This document shows, piece after piece, positions 60,464 to 64,000 of a stretch of 64,000 nt of DNA; the first letter of the stretch is position 1; every line of letters begins with the position of its first letter. Under the pieces are notes generated by a model, which saw only the letters and a program-made list of their open reading frames with translations, was not told the origin of the DNA and did not search any database. The translations under genes and the position numbers were made by a program. The stretch comes from Todiramphus chloris collaris (taxonomy: Eukaryota > Chordata > Aves > Coraciiformes > Alcedinidae): positions 2,800,671-2,864,670 of the forward strand of contig JANVCC010000048.1 in the NCBI GenBank assembly GCA_025345505.1. Reading direction: 5' to 3'.

Positions 60464-60485
60464 GTTTGGGATACTAATCCCAAAC
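60464..60485. repeat. 22-bp hairpin palindrome
   Basis: GTTTGGGAT and ATCCCAAAC are exact complements with a 4-base loop (ACTA). No transposon context is evident. Confidence 0.85.
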
Positions 60486-63400
60486 CAGTTCTTCCCATAT
60501 ACTGTACTGGGAAGAATTTTCAGGAAATAGCAGAAAGTCTTAATGCTGGTTCAGACCCAAACAGTTCTAGACTGGTGCTAAGTTTCATACATCTTGGATT
60601 ATTTAATATTTTTGTGTTATTCAGCCACAAAAAAACCCAGGAGTGTTTATTCTGTTCTAATACCCTATCATCAGCTTATAAATCCTGTACTGAGTCAGGC
60701 ACCCAAGTCCCTGCAGGTAAGGATGGGTTCCTGAAGTGTGATTTCAAAGGATGATTTAAAAAAAACCCAAAAAAATGAATAGATTTCAGGTTTGTTTCTA
60801 TTTACATTCTCATTTTCAAGACTCTGGATTTCATGCCTGCAAATGTTTCTCTCAGCTAGGAGTCTGTATATTTCTCTCTCTTTACTTCTTTAAATAAGGG
60901 CAGAGACATTTTTCTTAGATAAAGTTGTAAGGAAAATGTATTTTGGCCAAACACAAAAGTCTCCTGACAAAACTGATTATAAATACATATATATATATTA
61001 AAAATATATTAAAAAATGAGAGTGTGTCTAGACACTTCTCCTGATGCTGTACCTATTTTATATCTGTGGTTTAATTTGTCATATACATTTGAAAATTAGG
61101 AAGATAAAGGGTGCTTAGTGCTATTACTCTTCCAAAGAAAGTACTGCATGACATTCTTCATAGCTGTAATGCCTGTACTGGAGACTGGCAGCTTTTAGAG
61201 AGAACATAATGTATTTGTTACACAACAGTGTGCTTTATATAATTTGCCCTTTGTCCCAGAGAGAAAACTAGGTTAGACTTAATATGATTTGTATGTCGAT
61301 AGGTGTTAACAGATAACCACATTTTGTAATCGGATGTTAGGCAACAGATGGTGCATTTCATTTAGTTTGGAAGCAAAATCCTGTTACTCAGGTAGCACTA
61401 CACTTTGAGAACATTAATCTCCACTTTATAAAATATTTTCTAAAGCAGAAGGACGGTCAGATTCTTCTCTCACTTACTTAGAAGCACAAAACACTGGTAA
61501 TTCAACTGGCTGGTGAAGTAGGTAAAACGACATGAACTCATCAGTCATTCTGGACTGTTACTGCATGTAAGAGCGAGTACTCCAGATATGAGGAGGAGGA
61601 TCACTGCGATGCTTCCAAACAGCAGTTACATCTCACACGACCTGTCTTACGCAGTGCAATGCACAGTAACACCAGATGAGAAAGATGAAGTTCCAGACGG
61701 AAAGAACCCGGGGTTTTGAGCTTTTAGAAGTAAGAATCTGTTCTTTCCTTTCTGTTATGGTAGAGAACTCTGTAACTGTTATTCTTGATTTAACTTCTAG
61801 CAAGACAGTAGGATGGGGAAAGAAAAAAGATCTGATTAGCAAAAATATTCAAAATTTTTATTTCAGATAACAAAGGAAGCCACCATAGAAAATGTATAGA
61901 GCTGTCTCATTGTCTGAATTCATCCTCTCCTGAAAGACCTAAAGCCCATTTGGATTACATCAGTCCATATTTCAGAGTGAAAAACTGGAGAGAAAAAGTT
62001 GATTCTTTTACCATTAGTAAACTACTTTCTGAGAGATCCCTGAACTGCATCATCCTCAAAGCTAACAGGCAATCTAAAAATGGGAAGGGAGGAGTCCTGT
62101 TGTGAAAATTGTCATTATATAGTTACTATCTAAAGAGTGCTATATAATTGACCTCCTGTGTTGTTCTGCTGTGGTAGATCAAATAATATTGTCATGCATC
62201 TTCCTTATTATTAGGAAACTTCAAGTCAAATCTCACTTACTACAAGAGTTCCAGATGCAGATGGAGTTAATAAAAAGTCTTGCATAAAATTGTAATTGAA
62301 AAATTAACATAATCTGACTTGATCACTGACTATAGAGTCTGTAAAATTTTTAATTCAAAATAAAGACATATCAACATTTTGCGCAAGGGAGAACGCAGAC
62401 AACGGGGAGATGCTGAAGTTATTGCTTGACCTGCTACAGCTGAAACCTTTAACAACTGAGTAAAATGAAGAGAATATTAATTCTTGAAAAGGAACACTCT
62501 TTTCACTACCTGACTACATGTCCTTTCTCAACAGTCTCACCATACTAGGAAAGTTCTAACTAACCTCGTTCTTGTTAGAAGAAAATGAACAACCAAATGA
62601 ACATTCTCTACCAGATAGTCAAATAAGTGTCTGTTTGGTGACTTAACAGGAAGGACTAGACAAGAGCTGGCTACCAGGCTATTGCAGATAGCACAAAGAA
62701 GACTATAGATGGCTGAAAATTCCTAGCAAGAATATGACGTATGCTGCAGAACACATCAGCAGTCAGAAGTACATCGACAAACAAGGACATATTTGGGCAA
62801 GTTCCTACCAATCTAAATTCACTGGAATGAATCCAAATCTTAACTTGATCAGATGGTATCTAATGGTATCTTAAACTTCTGCAAGTATTTGTAGAATATA
62901 AGCAGAACTGTTTAGAGGTTGTTTAAGGAGTAAACTCATAAAGGTTGAGTTCAGGAAAAGCTAGGTAGAGCATAAGGAATCCTATGTTAAGGGTATCCTT
63001 ACCTCAGTGTCATGAGGATTTTTATATTATTAAGTATTCTACAGAAGGAAATCACAAAGTCTAGAGCACACAGGAGAAAAAAACTGTGCCTGATACTGCT
63101 TTCTACTAAAAGGCAATGGACTACCTTAAATGTGTACCTTAAATCCCAGGCAGTCAAGGGGCAAACGTCTTCTGTACAGTAGAAATGCACATTTTTAGTG
63201 GAGGACTGAAATGTTACTCTTGTAAACCAGACTAAATTATTGTAATGCAATAACTGAATTGCACTTAGTCAAAAACAGCTGTAGCTTGGTTTTGGTCTTG
63301 TATTCCCTGAGTTTTGTGAATAATAAAAATACCTCACGCAGATCATTGGATTACCTGCTTAGCTGCTGCAGCCATTGTAACTCTCCTTATAAAGAAAAAT

Positions 63401-64000
63401 GACTCATACAAATCACAAGGAGTCACTGACTGAACCTCTATGGTAGATGTTATATGTTGAATATGATTAGCTCGGAACACTGTCCTTTTCTCCTTTCTGA
63501 AAAAGACCTCAGGATGACATGCTAACACATCCCCGACAGTTTTTGTAGGAAAAAAAAAAAAAATTGAATTACATAATTGCCTTTTAAAAGCAAAAAAAGT
63601 CACCCTTTTAACTCAAGAAAAAGTACAGGGTAGCACAGCATTTTATTTAAACTCTGCCTCATGCACGACTGAGGCACAGTAGTTGAAAGTGATTCTTTGA
63701 ATGCTTTACATTGACCAAGCACAGCTGAATTCCTTCCAGTAGGCTGAAAGTCCATTGCCAGCTTTGTGTGGCTCAGTGATCCTCTTAGAACTTCTCTTCT
63801 GTAAATTAACTATTGAATTACTCCTTGCCCAAAGCTGCCGGAGGTGTCTGTGCAGAGGGCACAGTGGCTCAGCAGTTGAGATCCCAGTAAGTCAGGAGAG
63901 GAGAAAGGGCAGAGCTTAGCAATGACAAACTCCTTTCCCCCAGCAGCTCTTGTGCTTTCAGATGCTCATTGAGCTGCTTTTTAAATTGTTAAAGAAAATA
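60486..64000. other. Unique A+T-rich non-coding DNA
   Basis: A TA/TTAAAA-rich stretch lies at about 60985-61015 and an A-tract at about 63549-63562. Open frames are under 87 codons and lack motifs. No gene is visible to the end of the window. Confidence 0.6.

Overview
The window looks like non-coding vertebrate chromosome, almost certainly from a bird. The sequence is A+T-rich. It carries many short, 5'-truncated CR1 LINE copies whose 3' ends finish in the avian ATTCTRTG-type octamer repeat. It also carries several LTRs of the kind common in bird genomes (class III/ERVL-like with 5-bp target duplications, ERVK-like with 6-bp duplications). I see no bacterial gene organisation, tRNA, rRNA, CRISPR array or intact cellular protein gene. 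All long open frames are explained by repeat elements, repeat antisense or chance, except one weak 186-codon open stretch at 39584-40141. The window is best read as intergenic or deep intronic DNA.

Layout. 0-20 kb: mostly unique A+T-rich DNA with an LTR at 1812-2095, CR1 copies at 4841-5430, 10741-10812, 12235-12359 and 19027-19434, and a 5'-truncated LTR at 15829-16305 containing an A12G13 tract. 20.1-21.6 kb: a compact, internally shortened endogenous retrovirus with two diverged LTRs and an 18-nt primer-binding site matching the 3' end of tRNA-Ser. 22.8-23.2 kb: an ERVL-like solo LTR with a perfect 5-bp target duplication. 23-32 kb: unique DNA with a MIR remnant near 29.1 kb and an A+T-rich block near 32 kb that looks like a conserved regulatory element.

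32.7-36.4 kb is the most unusual part. Two solo LTRs (32695-33056 on +, 33516-33747 on -) are followed by a perfect inverted repeat. Its 414-bp arms (33855-34268 and 35965-36378) are 100% identical by base-by-base comparison and are separated by 1,696 bp. Homology continues beyond both ends of the arms at only about 70-76%. This suggests arm-to-arm gene conversion, or an assembly artefact, over an older inverted duplication.

37-64 kb: further CR1 fragments, microsatellites and homopolymer tracts (notably a 115-bp T-rich tract at 39.1 kb and a 111-nt T-free A/C tract at 48.1 kb) and an ERVL-like LTR at about 56.0-56.7 kb. An old CR1 at 58.5-59.3 kb is split by a second, inverted copy of the 32.7-kb LTR family. 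No genes act together here; the history visible is one of retroelement insertion, nesting and decay. Element family names rest on remembered consensus features, not on a database search.
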